Part shown: one piece after another, positions 6,326 through 14,194 of the stretch
Numbering within the stretch: position 1 is the stretch's first letter
Layout: each line of letters starts with the position of its first letter
Assembly (NCBI GenBank): GCA_016463455.1
Contig: JAEMRG010000020.1
Span: 1 to 15,475 of the forward strand
DNA: 15,475 bases
Direction of reading: 5' to 3'
Origin: Rhodoferax sp.
GTDB lineage: Bacteria > Pseudomonadota > Gammaproteobacteria > Burkholderiales > Burkholderiaceae_C
The notes under the pieces: generated by a model
The model's input: only the letters and a program-made list of their open reading frames with translations
The model's database searches: none
Told to the model about the DNA's origin: nothing
Position numbers and translations under genes: made by a program

Positions 6326-7360
6326 ATGATTACCATCGCAGTTGACTGTATGGGCGGGGATTTTGGTCCCTCGGTCACCCTCCCGGCTTGCCGTAACTTC
6401 CTGGCTTCGCATCCAGACGCCCACTTGGTTTTAGTGGGTTTGCCGCAGGCCTTGGCTGGTTTTTCCCACCCCCGTATCACCAAGGTGTTTGCCAGTGAAG
6501 TGGTGGAGATGGACGATGCGCTGGAAATCGCTTTGCGAAAGAAAAAAGACTCCTCCATGCGCGTGGCCATCGAGCAGGTGCGCGACGGACTGGCGCAAGC
6601 TGCGGTCTCTGCCGGCAATACCGGTGCCCTGATGGCGATTGCCCGCTATGTGCTCAAAACACTGGAGGGCATTGAGCGGCCTGCGCTGGCCGGGCAAATT
6701 CCCAACGCCAAGGGCCACGCCACGACCGTGCTGGATTTGGGTGCCAATGTCGATTGCACGCCTTTGCATCTGCTGCAATTTGCAGTCATGGGTTCTGCGC
6801 TGGTGTCGGTCACCGACAGCGTTAGTGCTCCTACGGTGGGTTTGCTCAACATCGGTTCGGAAGTGATCAAGGGCAATGAGACGATCAAAGAATCCGGTGA
6901 ATTGCTGCGTGCGGCAGCGGCCAGCGGCGATCTGAATTTTTTCGGCAATGTCGAAGGCAATGATATTTTTAAAGGCACCGTGAATCTCGTCGTCTGTGAT
7001 GGTTTTGTCGGCAATGTGGCCCTAAAAACCAGCGAGGGTCTGGCTGGCATGATTGTGGGATTCCTGAAAGAGGAATACGGTCGCAATGTGTTGACCAAAC
7101 TGGCGGCGCTGGCCTCGGCCCCGGTCTTGTCCGCGCTCAAGCGGCGCATTGACCACCGGCGTTACAACGGTGTGGCCTTGCTGGGTTTGCGCGGCCTGGT
7201 TTTTAAAAGTCACGGTTCGGCCGATGAATTGGCGTTTTCCAGTGCCTTGGGCCGCGCGTATGATGCCGTGCAGAACAATTTGTTAGAGCGCGTGCGAACG
7301 CGCATTGCGCATGCGGCGCCCTTGCTTAACGCGCAAGCTTGCGCTACCACCCAGGGCTAA
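6326..7360 (+). CDS. plsX: Phosphate acyltransferase PlsX
   Basis: Makes acyl-phosphate from acyl-ACP, the acyl donor for PlsY in glycerophospholipid synthesis; a peripheral inner-membrane enzyme. The 344 residues match the family length. Visible motifs are MITIAVDCMGGDFGP at the start, SAGNTGALM (about 96-104), LDLGANVDC (about 137-145), NIGSEVIKGN (about 175-184), and VEGNDIFKGTVNLVVCDGFV followed by GNVALKTSEG, all characteristic of PlsX. The start is ATG 6326; no Shine-Dalgarno sequence is visible before it. It is the first gene after the rpmF terminator, with fabH following 18 bp downstream. No convincing sigma-70 promoter is seen in 6277-6325, so transcription probably reads through from rpmF or starts at a site I cannot identify. 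Confidence 0.96.
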   Translation: MITIAVDCMGGDFGPSVTLPACRNFLASHPDAHLVLVGLPQALAGFSHPRITKVFASEVVEMDDALEIALRKKKDSSMRVAIEQVRDGLAQAAVSAGNTGALMAIARYVLKTLEGIERPALAGQIPNAKGHATTVLDLGANVDCTPLHLLQFAVMGSALVSVTDSVSAPTVGLLNIGSEVIKGNETIKESGELLRAAAASGDLNFFGNVEGNDIFKGTVNLVVCDGFVGNVALKTSEGLAGMIVGFLKEEYGRNVLTKLAALASAPVLSALKRRIDHRRYNGVALLGLRGLVFKSHGSADELAFSSALGRAYDAVQNNLLERVRTRIAHAAPLLNAQACATTQG

Positions 7361-7378
7361 GTTCCCGATCCGAATTTC

Positions 7379-8356
7379 ATGAGCAGCTTTTCACGTATTA
7401 CGGGTACCGGCAGTTATCTTCCGCCTAAGCGGCTCAGCAATGCCGATATGGTGGCGCGTCTGGCGCAAGACGGTATTGAGACATCGGACGGCTGGATCGT
7501 CGAGCGCAGCGGTATCAGTGCACGCCACTTTGCCGAAGAAGGTGTTGTTTGCAGTGATTTGGCCTTGCATGCCTGCCAGGCGGCTTTGCAAGCGGCGGGC
7601 CGCTCGGCCCTTGATGTCGATCTCATCATCGTTGCCACCTCCACGCCGGACATGGTGTTTCCCTCTACCGCTTGTATTTTGCAAGGCAAGCTCGGTGCCA
7701 TCGGCGGGGCGGCCTTGGATGTGCAGGCGGTTTGCAGCGGATTTGTCTATGCGCTGACCGTTGCCGATGCGCTGATCAAAACCGGTAGCGCCCGCTGCGC
7801 GCTCGTTGTAGGGTCGGAAATATTCTCCCGCATCTTGGATTTCAAGGACCGGGGTACCTGCGTCCTCTTTGGTGATGGCGCCGGTGCGGTGGTGCTGGAA
7901 GCCTCGGACACGCCGGGCATTTTGTCCACCGACTTGCATGCCGATGGGCGACATGTCGATATTTTGTGCGTCCCAGGCCATGTGCAAGGGGGACTTGTGA
8001 GTGGCGTTCCTTTGCTCAAAATGGCGGGGCAGGCGGTGTTCAAACTGGCAGTGGGCGTGCTCGAAGATGCGGCCCGTGCAGTTTTGTCCAAGGCGGGTAA
8101 GACGGAGTCCGATATCGACTGGCTGGTGCCGCACCAGGCCAATATCCGCATCCTTCAAAGCACGGCGAAAAAGCTTAAGCTGCCCATGGAAAAAGTCATG
8201 GTGACGGTAGATCAGCATGGCAACACGTCGGCCGCGTCCATACCTCTGGCACTTGATGCCGGCGTACGTAGCGGGCGAATCCAAACGGGCCAAACCCTTT
8301 TACTAGAAGGTGTGGGCGGCGGGTTTACCTGGGGCGCAGTTTTGCTGACGCTGTAA
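7379..8356 (+). CDS. fabH: 3-oxoacyl-ACP synthase III (KAS III)
   Basis: Condenses acetyl-CoA with malonyl-ACP to start each fatty acid chain. The 325-residue protein carries the full catalytic triad: Cys119 (VQAVCSGFVYAL), His252 (WLVPHQANIRI) and Asn282 (DQHGNTSAAS). These correspond to Cys112, His244 and Asn274 of E. coli FabH. The C-terminal GVGGGFTWGA is the usual closing motif. It begins 18 bp after plsX and is followed by fabD after 63 bp. Primer preference (acetyl or longer/branched) cannot be decided from sequence; the overall form is that of Gram-negative acetyl-CoA-using enzymes. Confidence 0.97.
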   Translation: MSSFSRITGTGSYLPPKRLSNADMVARLAQDGIETSDGWIVERSGISARHFAEEGVVCSDLALHACQAALQAAGRSALDVDLIIVATSTPDMVFPSTACILQGKLGAIGGAALDVQAVCSGFVYALTVADALIKTGSARCALVVGSEIFSRILDFKDRGTCVLFGDGAGAVVLEASDTPGILSTDLHADGRHVDILCVPGHVQGGLVSGVPLLKMAGQAVFKLAVGVLEDAARAVLSKAGKTESDIDWLVPHQANIRILQSTAKKLKLPMEKVMVTVDQHGNTSAASIPLALDAGVRSGRIQTGQTLLLEGVGGGFTWGAVLLTL

Positions 8357-8419
8357 TCTTGGAGCGCTTAGGTCCTTGCACACCCGACTTTCTTACCCAT
8401 TTTCTGAGGGCTTGAATCG

Positions 8420-9370
8420 ATGAAGCCATTTGCTTTTGTTTTTCCCGGCCAGGGTTCCCAGTCGGTAGGCATGCTCGATGCATGGGGCGATCACTCGGTG
8501 GTGCGCGCGGTGCTGGATGAGGCCTCGCAGGCCCTACAGGAAGATATCGGCGCCCTGATCCGCGAGGGCAGTAAAGAAGCCTTGGCCCTGACGACAAATA
8601 CCCAACCGGTCATGCTGGTGGCCGGTGTTGCCGCTTACCGGGTATGGATGGCCGAAGTGGGCATTGCGCCGCAGGCCGTCGCCGGGCATTCCCTTGGAGA
8701 GTACGCCGCCCTGGTGGCCGCGGGCGCTATGACGCTGGCCGATGCGGTGCCCTTGGTGCGTTTGCGTGGCCAGGCCATGCAGGAAGCCGTGCCGGTGGGC
8801 CAGGGCGCGATGGCGGCTATTTTGGGTATGGACCCCGCGCAGGTGGCGGCTTTGTGTGCTGAAGTGGCAGCAGAATTTTCGCCTGAAAGCGGCGAAGTGG
8901 TGGAGGCGGCTAATTTCAACGACAAGGCGCAGACGGTGATTTCCGGCAGCAAAGCCGCCGTCGAGCGGGCCTGCGAAGTGCTCAAAGTCCAAGGGGCTAA
9001 GCGCGCTTTGTTGCTGCCGGTATCGGCCCCGTTCCATTGCGCATTGATGCGACCGGCGGCGCTGATTCTGCGTGAGCGCCTGCGACAGATTGCAATCGCC
9101 AGTCCGCAGATTCCACTGGTCAACAATATCGATGTGATGGAGGAAAGCGATCCCGAGCGCATCCGCGACGCTCTGTACCGCCAGGCCTTCGGGCCGGTGC
9201 GCTGGGTGCAAACCGTGCAATCCTTCAAAGCGCGGGGCCTGGAGCACATCGTGGAATGCGGCCCAGGCAAGGTTTTGAGTGGCATGGTCAAGCGCATTGA
9301 TGCATCCTTGGGCGCTTTTGCGGTATTTGATCCGGCCACTTTGGCCGAAACACAGGCGGGCTTGCAATGA
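8420..9370 (+). CDS. fabD: Malonyl-CoA:ACP transacylase
   Basis: Transfers malonyl from CoA to acyl carrier protein, providing the extender unit for elongation. The 316-residue protein has FPGQGSQ (8-14), the nucleophile elbow GHSLGEYAALVAAGA (89-103) with Ser91, Arg116 in the VRLRGQAM stretch, and His206 in SAPFHCALM. These equal Ser92, Arg117 and His201 of E. coli FabD. Start ATG 8420 has GAGGG at 8406-8410, 9 nt upstream. The stop overlaps fabG (ATGA), implying coupled translation. Confidence 0.97.
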   Translation: MKPFAFVFPGQGSQSVGMLDAWGDHSVVRAVLDEASQALQEDIGALIREGSKEALALTTNTQPVMLVAGVAAYRVWMAEVGIAPQAVAGHSLGEYAALVAAGAMTLADAVPLVRLRGQAMQEAVPVGQGAMAAILGMDPAQVAALCAEVAAEFSPESGEVVEAANFNDKAQTVISGSKAAVERACEVLKVQGAKRALLLPVSAPFHCALMRPAALILRERLRQIAIASPQIPLVNNIDVMEESDPERIRDALYRQAFGPVRWVQTVQSFKARGLEHIVECGPGKVLSGMVKRIDASLGAFAVFDPATLAETQAGLQ

Positions 9371-10113
9371 ATTCGATCGATTTTGCAGGGCAAGTAGCCC
9401 TGGTGACCGGCGCCTCGCGCGGTATTGGCGCGGCGATTGCCTTGGAGTTGGCTCGTAAGGGCGTGCGCGTCGTGGGAACGGCCACCACCGAAGCCGGGGC
9501 CCAAGGCATCAGCCGCGCTTTGGAGGCCTATGTCGGCTGCGCTGGGCGGGTTCTTAACGTGACCGATGGCGCTGCTTGTGACGCGCTGGTGGATGCGGTG
9601 ATCAAGGAGCTGGGTGGGTTGCAGGTGCTGGTCAACAACGCCGGCATCACCCGCGATAACCTGGCCATGCGCATGAAAGATGAAGATTGGGACGCGGTGA
9701 TAGACGCCAACCTCAAAGGCGTCTTTCGCATGAGTCGGGCGGTGATGCGGCCCATGATGAAGCAGCGCTATGGCCGCATCATCAATATCACCTCGGTGGT
9801 CGGCGCCTCGGGCAATCCGGGCCAGGCTAATTACGCAGCCGCCAAAGCCGGTGTAGCGGGCATGACCCGCGCCTTGGCCCGGGAGTTGGGTTCGCGCAAG
9901 ATCACCGTCAATTGCATCGCCCCCGGCTTTATCGCCACCGATATGACCGCTGCCCTGAGCCAGGAGCAGCAAAATGCCTTGCAAACCCAGATCCCCTTGG
10001 GGCATTTGGGCCAGCCCGCGGACATCGCGCATGCGGTGGTCTATCTGGCCTCGCCGCAAGCGGCCTATGTGACGGGCCAGGAACTGCACATCAACGGTGG
10101 CATGTATATGTAA
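9367..10113 (+). CDS. fabG: 3-oxoacyl-ACP reductase
   Basis: NADPH-dependent reduction of 3-oxoacyl-ACP to 3-hydroxyacyl-ACP in each elongation round. It is a 248-residue classical short-chain dehydrogenase: the nucleotide-binding TGASRGIG (14-21), NNAG (90-93), and the active-site set Asn115, Ser143, Tyr156 and Lys160 (YAAAK) are all present. ELHINGGMYM at the C-terminus is typical of FabG. It overlaps fabD by 4 bases, and acpP follows 107 bp downstream with its own promoter signals. Several other SDRs share these motifs, but the position in the fab cluster settles the assignment. Confidence 0.97.
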   Translation: MNSIDFAGQVALVTGASRGIGAAIALELARKGVRVVGTATTEAGAQGISRALEAYVGCAGRVLNVTDGAACDALVDAVIKELGGLQVLVNNAGITRDNLAMRMKDEDWDAVIDANLKGVFRMSRAVMRPMMKQRYGRIINITSVVGASGNPGQANYAAAKAGVAGMTRALARELGSRKITVNCIAPGFIATDMTAALSQEQQNALQTQIPLGHLGQPADIAHAVVYLASPQAAYVTGQELHINGGMYM

Positions 10114-10130
10114 AGTAGTATCCGTTTGGA

Positions 10131-10151
10131 CGCCTTTGTGTCCGCAAGGCG
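10131..10151 (+). repeat. Hairpin between fabG and acpP
   Basis: CGCCTT (10131-10136) is complementary to AAGGCG (10146-10151), giving a 6-bp stem with a 9-nt loop. No T-run follows, so it is not a classic terminator. It may mark the 3' end of the fabG message or limit decay. Confidence 0.4.
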
Positions 10152-10178
10152 GCTACGGCGAGCGCGAAGCGCCCGCAC

Positions 10179-10187
10179 TGGTAAAAT
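10179..10187 (+). promoter_or_regulatory. Candidate acpP promoter, extended -10
   Basis: TGGTAAAAT is an extended -10 element (TG-n-TAAAAT) 33 bp before the acpP start codon. No good -35 box is seen 15-19 bp upstream, which fits extended -10 promoters. A private promoter would explain how acpP can be made in large excess over the other fab enzymes. The predicted leader is about 27 nt. Confidence 0.5.
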
Positions 10188-10220
10188 CGCGGACTGTTTC
10201 ACAACCCTTAGAGGGAACCC

Positions 10221-10460
10221 ATGAGCGATATCGAAGTACGTGTCAAGAAAATCATCGCCGAGCAACTCGGTGTGGAAGAGTCCCAAGTCACCAATGAAAA
10301 AGCCTTTGTGGCCGATTTGGGTGCCGATTCGCTGGACACGGTGGAACTGGTGATGGCCTTGGAAGATGAATTCGGCATCGAAATCCCCGACGAAGACGCC
10401 GAAAAAATCACTACGGTGCAAAACGCTGTGGACTACGCCATGACCCACAAAAAGGCCTAA
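10221..10460 (+). CDS. acpP: Acyl carrier protein
   Basis: Carries growing acyl chains on a 4'-phosphopantetheine arm. The 79-residue acidic protein has the GADSLDTVELVMALEDEF helix-II region, with Ser37 of DSL the attachment site. Length and sequence match primary AcpP closely. A Shine-Dalgarno GAGGG at 10211-10215 lies 5 nt before ATG 10221. It sits between fabG and fabF, as in E. coli. It probably has its own promoter upstream, and a stable hairpin follows the gene. Confidence 0.98.
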   Translation: MSDIEVRVKKIIAEQLGVEESQVTNEKAFVADLGADSLDTVELVMALEDEFGIEIPDEDAEKITTVQNAVDYAMTHKKA

Positions 10461-10470
10461 TTGGTCTGGT

Positions 10471-10500
10471 CCGACACCCGCTTTTGCGGTCGGGTGTTGG
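10471..10500 (+). repeat. Stable stem-loop after acpP
   Basis: CCGACACCCG (10471-10480) pairs with CGGGTGTTGG (10491-10500): 10 bp including one G-T pair, around a 10-nt loop. No T-run follows, so it is probably not an efficient intrinsic terminator. It could protect the acpP message from 3' exonucleases or allow partial termination before fabF. Confidence 0.6.
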
Positions 10501-10601
10501 GAAAGCCTCGGCAGCTGGCATTTGCGTAAGCGGCCCGGGGCTCTGGCGGCATAGCCGCTGCGCGTAGTTTGTGATTCTCGCAACGTTTAATACAGGTGAG
10601 T

Positions 10602-11846
10602 ATGTCCCGTCGTCGTGTAGTAGTTACCGGTTTGGGCTGTGTCAGCCCTGTGGGCAATACCGTAGATGAGGCTTGGGCCAATTTGCTGGCGGGCACATCG
10701 GGTATCGGCTTAATCAGCAAATTTGACGCCAGTGCCTTTTCCTGCCGCATCGCCGGCGAGGTGCGTGGATTGGACTTGGATCGCTACATCAGCCCTAAGG
10801 ACGCGCGCGCCATGGATAGTTTCATCCACTACGGCATTGTTGCAGCGGCGCAGGCGGTGGAGGACGCCGGACTGGCCACTGGGGATGCGCTGGGCGAAGA
10901 GGAAGCCACGCGCATTGGCTGCGTCATCGGCTCGGGCATCGGTGGCCTACCCATGATCGAGCACACCAATATCGAATTTACCGCGCGGGGCCCACGGCGT
11001 ATTTCGCCGTTTTTTGTCCCCGCCTCGATTATCAATATGACCGCCGGCCATGTGTCCATGCGCTTTGGCTTTAAAGGGCCCAATATCGCGATTGCCACTG
11101 CGTGCACCACCGGCCTGCATTGCATCGGCGAGGCCGGCCGCATGATTGAGTACGGCGATGCCGATGTCATGGTCGCGGGTGGTTCGGAAGCTGCCGTTTC
11201 CCACCTCGGGGTGGGTGGATTTGCCGCCATGCGGGCTTTGAGCACCCGCAACGACGACCCGGCCACGGCCTCGCGGCCCTGGGACAAAGACCGCGATGGT
11301 TTTGTGCTGGGCGAGGGTGGCGGCATCATGGTGCTGGAAGAATACGAACACGCCAAGGCGCGAGGCGCCCGTATTTATGCTGAATTGGCTGGCTTTGGCA
11401 TGAGCGCCGATGCCGGCCACATGACCGCGCCCAATATGGACGGCCCGCGCCGCGCCATGCTCAGCGCGATGCGCAACGCATCCCTCAACCCTGAGGACAT
11501 CGACTACCTCAATGCGCATGGCACCTCCACGCCCCTGGGGGATATTAATGAAACCAATGCCATCAAGGCAGCCTTGGGTGAACACGCCAAGCGCGTCGTG
11601 GTCAGTTCCACCAAATCCATGACTGGGCATTTGCTCGGTGGTGCTGGCGGCCTGGAGTCGGTATTTACGGTGCTGTCCCTGTACCACCAAAAATGCCCGC
11701 CGACCATTAATTTGCTGAATCAAGACCCGGAGTGTGACCTGGACTACTGCGCCAACCAGGCGCGTGATATGCCGATCCGTGCGGCTTTGAAAAATAACTT
11801 CGGCTTTGGCGGTACCAACGGCGCTTTGGTGTTCAAGCGCGCTTAA
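10602..11846 (+). CDS. fabF: 3-oxoacyl-ACP synthase II (KAS II)
   Basis: Condensing enzyme that elongates acyl-ACP with malonyl-ACP and governs unsaturated chain length. The Cys-His-His set and Lys are present. Numbered from ATG 10602 (414 residues), these are Cys168 (TACTTGLHC), His306 (LNAHGTSTPLGD), Lys338 (STKSMTGH) and His343, parallel to Cys163, His303, Lys335 and His340 of E. coli FabF. NNFGFGGTNGALVF closes the protein. A GTG at 10596 is in frame and adds two residues; ATG 10602 is preferred because it gives MSRRRVVVTGLG, the usual family start. AGGTGAG overlaps the GTG, leaving the ribosome site ambiguous. It begins 141 bp after acpP. Confidence 0.96.
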   Translation: MSRRRVVVTGLGCVSPVGNTVDEAWANLLAGTSGIGLISKFDASAFSCRIAGEVRGLDLDRYISPKDARAMDSFIHYGIVAAAQAVEDAGLATGDALGEEEATRIGCVIGSGIGGLPMIEHTNIEFTARGPRRISPFFVPASIINMTAGHVSMRFGFKGPNIAIATACTTGLHCIGEAGRMIEYGDADVMVAGGSEAAVSHLGVGGFAAMRALSTRNDDPATASRPWDKDRDGFVLGEGGGIMVLEEYEHAKARGARIYAELAGFGMSADAGHMTAPNMDGPRRAMLSAMRNASLNPEDIDYLNAHGTSTPLGDINETNAIKAALGEHAKRVVVSSTKSMTGHLLGGAGGLESVFTVLSLYHQKCPPTINLLNQDPECDLDYCANQARDMPIRAALKNNFGFGGTNGALVFKRA

Positions 11847-11882
11847 GGCGGCACTGCCAGCAGTGACCCCCAGGGACAGACC

Positions 11883-12341
11883 TTGTTAAGCCAAGCGCCT
11901 CCCGCTCGTATGCACTTTGGCCGCGCGCCCACCCATGCCGCTGTTCTGCTCGGGCTGGGGTTGACCAACCTTGCCGTACTGCTGGCACTGGGCCTGCATG
12001 GGGCCCACACGCTCACTTTGGCCGGCCTGGCGTTTCTTTTTTGCCTGATCTTTTTTCTGGCAGTACGGTTATGGCTGTTAACACCCGGCGGTACCTTGGG
12101 ATGGGATGGCAGCGCCTGGCGCTGGTCCGTGTGGTCGCAGGATGAAGTTTGTCAGGTGCATTGGGCTGTGGCCCTGCCCGGTTTTTCGGTATTGCGTTTG
12201 TCCGCTGGAAACGGAGATGTGCAGTGGTTGTTGACGGGGCCGGCATGGGAGCAGGGGCCGCAGTGGATCGCATTGCGGCGTGCGCTGATCGCCCATGGGG
12301 CGCAGGCTGAGGGCTTAGTGCTCGGGCGAATCAGGGTTTAA
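11883..12341 (+). CDS. Small inner-membrane protein, YgfX/CptA-like (tentative)
   Basis: A 152-residue protein with two predicted membrane helices near the N-terminus (about 19-39 and 43-66). A soluble C-terminal part of about 85 residues follows. Its layout recalls the YgfX (DUF1434-type) family: two helices, then LxWxGxxW (LGWDGSAW, 72-79), a central LRLS strand, and a closing W-x-x-LRRAL motif. I judge this by eye, without an alignment score. E. coli YgfX is linked to the flavinylation factor SdhE and to envelope or cytoskeletal effects, but no such role can be read here. TTG 11883 is chosen because AGGGA (11872-11876) lies 6 nt upstream; an ATG at codon 10 is the alternative. It follows fabF by 36 bp. 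Confidence 0.6.
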   Translation: MLSQAPPARMHFGRAPTHAAVLLGLGLTNLAVLLALGLHGAHTLTLAGLAFLFCLIFFLAVRLWLLTPGGTLGWDGSAWRWSVWSQDEVCQVHWAVALPGFSVLRLSAGNGDVQWLLTGPAWEQGPQWIALRRALIAHGAQAEGLVLGRIRV

Positions 12342-12372
12342 TAGCTAATCTGTTAGCCTGATGCCGGATGCA

Positions 12373-12378
12373 TATAAA
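12373..12378 (+). promoter_or_regulatory. Possible mucD promoter -10 box
   Basis: TATAAA in an AT-rich patch about 115 bp before the mucD start. There is no good -35 box (TGTTAG at 12351-12356, 16 bp upstream, is weak). No sigma-E-type pair is recognisable in 12342-12485, nor a sigma-32 promoter. Confidence 0.25.
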
Positions 12379-12444
12379 GTTTTTGACGAGGTTTTTCTTT
12401 TTCGCCGCTAGGCTGTCTATGTTTGAGCTTGTATGGATTCTGCA

Positions 12445-12464
12445 GATGCGCACTGCCGCGCATC
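12445..12464 (+). repeat. Inverted repeat in the mucD leader
   Basis: GATGCGC (12445-12451) and GCGCATC (12458-12464) form a perfect 7-bp stem with a 6-nt loop, ending about 16 nt before the mucD ribosome site. A T-rich stretch with G interruptions follows. It may be an mRNA leader hairpin or a protein-binding dyad. Confidence 0.45.
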
Positions 12465-12494
12465 GTTTGTTTTGGAAATGAGAGGATGAAACCG

Positions 12495-13967
12495 ATGTTT
12501 GCATTTGCCGTTTTTTACCGTTTACGCGCAGGACTGCCCGTTTTGGCGGCCGCGCTCCTAGGAATGATTTTGTTGGCCGGGCCTATGCAGCCAGTGCACG
12601 CCCAGGCCCGCGCGCTGCCCGATTTCACCGACCTGGTCGAGCAGCTTGGCCCCTCGGTGGTGAATATCCGCACTTTGCAGAAAGTCTCCAGTCGTCAGCA
12701 GCCCAGCGGTCCCGGCGATGAGGAAATGATGGAGTTTTTTCGTCGTTTTGGCCTGCCTATGCCCAATGCACCGAAGCAGGCGCCGCGCTCTAACCGGTCC
12801 GCGCCCGAAGAGGAGGTGCCGCGCGGTGTGGGCTCGGGCTTTGTCTTTTCCCAAGACGGCCTGATCATGACCAACGCACACGTCATCGATGGGGCTGACG
12901 AGGTGCTGGTGACCTTGATGGACAAGCGAGAATTTAAAGCCAAGATCATCGGCGCGGACAAACGCAGCGATGTGGCGCTGGTCAAAATTGAAGCCACCGG
13001 TCTGACCCCGGTCAAAGTGGGCGATGTCGGCCGGCTGAAAGTCGGCGAGTGGGTGATGGCCATCGGTTCGCCCTTCGGGTTTGAAAATACCGTCACCGCC
13101 GGTATCGTCAGCGCCAAGCAGCGCTACACCGACGACACCGACTACCTACCCTTCATCCAGACCGATGTGGCCATCAACCCGGGGAATTCGGGCGGTCCCT
13201 TGATCAATATGCGGGGCGAAGTGGTGGGCATCAACAGCCAGATTTATTCGCGTTCGGGCGGGTTTATGGGTATTTCCTTTTCAATACCCATGGACGAGGC
13301 GGTGCGGGTGGTGGAGCAGCTGCGCAGTCAGGGCCGGGTGTCTCGGGGGCGCATCGGCGTGGGCATCGCGCCTGTGAGCAAGGAGCTGGCAGAGTCTTTG
13401 GGCCTGCCTAAGGCCCAAGGTGCGCTGGTGACCAGCGTCGAAGCGGGTGCACCGGCGGACAAGGCGGGGGTGGAGCCGGGCGACGTTATTTTGCGTTTCA
13501 ATGGAAAACCGATTGAGAAGTCGATTGATTTGCCGCGTACGGTTGGAGAGTTAAAGCCCGGTAGCAAAGCCACCGTCACGGTACAACGGCGCGGTGCAAC
13601 GAAAGAGCTGAGCGTGACCGTCGCCGAGATTGAGGTGGACAAAATAGCGGCCAAGCCGGGGCCTACCGAAGGCAAACCCAAGGCCGCAGCCGGTCAGGTC
13701 TTGGGCATGAGTGTGAGCGAACTCACCGAGGCACAAAAGAAGGAGTTGCGCGTCAAAGGCGGCGTCAGTGTGGACGCCGCCACCGATTCGGCAGCACGCG
13801 CTGGGCTGCGCCAAGGCGATGTCATTTTGGCTATCGGCAATGTGGAGGTGGGATCTGTCAAAGAGTTTGAAGCGGTGGTGGCTAAGCTGGACAAGAGTAA
13901 GGCGATCAATGTGCTTTTCCGGCGCGGCGAATGGACGCAATACGCCTTGATTAAACCGGCAAACTAA
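12495..13967 (+). CDS. mucD: Periplasmic serine protease, HtrA/DegP family (MucD)
   Basis: Degrades and refolds misfolded periplasmic proteins. From ATG 12495 it has 490 residues. There is a signal peptide with hydrophobic core (about 13-30) and a cleavage site near VHA-QA (36) or AQA-RA (38). Next comes a trypsin-like domain with His129 (TNAHVIDGAD), Asp159 (SDVALVKI) and Ser232 (NPGNSGGPL), then two PDZ domains (roughly 280-370 and 390-480). Start choice: AGAGG at 12481-12485 abuts an in-frame ATG at 12486 but stands 9 nt before ATG 12495, so the latter is preferred. The TTG at 12423 would spoil the signal peptide. In relatives the gene lies behind rpoE-rseA-rseB; here those are missing and it follows the YgfX-like gene by about 150 bp. 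Confidence 0.94.
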   Translation: MFAFAVFYRLRAGLPVLAAALLGMILLAGPMQPVHAQARALPDFTDLVEQLGPSVVNIRTLQKVSSRQQPSGPGDEEMMEFFRRFGLPMPNAPKQAPRSNRSAPEEEVPRGVGSGFVFSQDGLIMTNAHVIDGADEVLVTLMDKREFKAKIIGADKRSDVALVKIEATGLTPVKVGDVGRLKVGEWVMAIGSPFGFENTVTAGIVSAKQRYTDDTDYLPFIQTDVAINPGNSGGPLINMRGEVVGINSQIYSRSGGFMGISFSIPMDEAVRVVEQLRSQGRVSRGRIGVGIAPVSKELAESLGLPKAQGALVTSVEAGAPADKAGVEPGDVILRFNGKPIEKSIDLPRTVGELKPGSKATVTVQRRGATKELSVTVAEIEVDKIAAKPGPTEGKPKAAAGQVLGMSVSELTEAQKKELRVKGGVSVDAATDSAARAGLRQGDVILAIGNVEVGSVKEFEAVVAKLDKSKAINVLFRRGEWTQYALIKPAN

Positions 13968-13977
13968 GCGCAAATGC

Positions 13978-13993
13978 TGGCAGACGGCTGCCA
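13978..13993 (+). terminator. Stem-loop after mucD, weak terminator candidate
   Basis: TGGCAG (13978-13983) pairs perfectly with CTGCCA (13988-13993) around the 4-nt loop ACGG, beginning 11 bp after the mucD stop. No T-run follows, so if it ends transcription it does so weakly or with Rho. It may only protect the 3' end. Confidence 0.35.
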
Positions 13994-14119
13994 AGGACTG
14001 CTTTGGCCAGCTGGTTTGCGACTGCTTGGCTCTGGCCCGAAGCTTGGAAAGCCCTTATTTAACGGTTTTTCAGGCCCGCGTGCAAAAAATCTGATTGATG
14101 GTTTAGTTAGAATGATGCC

Positions 14120-14138
14120 CTGAAAAGTCCGTTTTCAG
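14120..14138. repeat. Perfect 7-bp inverted repeat
   Basis: CTGAAAA (14120-14126), 5-nt spacer, TTTTCAG (14132-14138). It lies just after a TAGAAT -10-like box at 14108-14113, so it would fall at the start of any transcript from there. It could be an operator or a leader hairpin; no regulator is recognisable. Confidence 0.4.
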
Positions 14139-14194
14139 TAATAAAGTAGTTTGCAAAATTCGCGATACGGAATATTCGTGGGTGCTGCACATGC

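Noticed and set aside
7391..8293. 300-codon open frame on the minus strand opposite fabH
   Set aside because: Antisense shadow of fabH, whose full catalytic triad is on the plus strand; no domain is recognisable in the antisense product.
8635..10089. 484-codon open frame on the minus strand across fabD and fabG
   Set aside because: It lies antisense to two certain genes and spans their junction; its sequence is low in recognisable motifs and is explained by the codon bias of the opposite strand.
12383..12411. TTGACG as a -35 box for mucD
   Set aside because: At 16-18 bp downstream there is no -10-like sequence (CGCTAG region); TAGGCT is 20 bp away.
12423..12494. N-terminal extension of mucD to the TTG at 12423
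   Set aside because: It would place 24 extra residues before an otherwise normal signal peptide and has no ribosome site.
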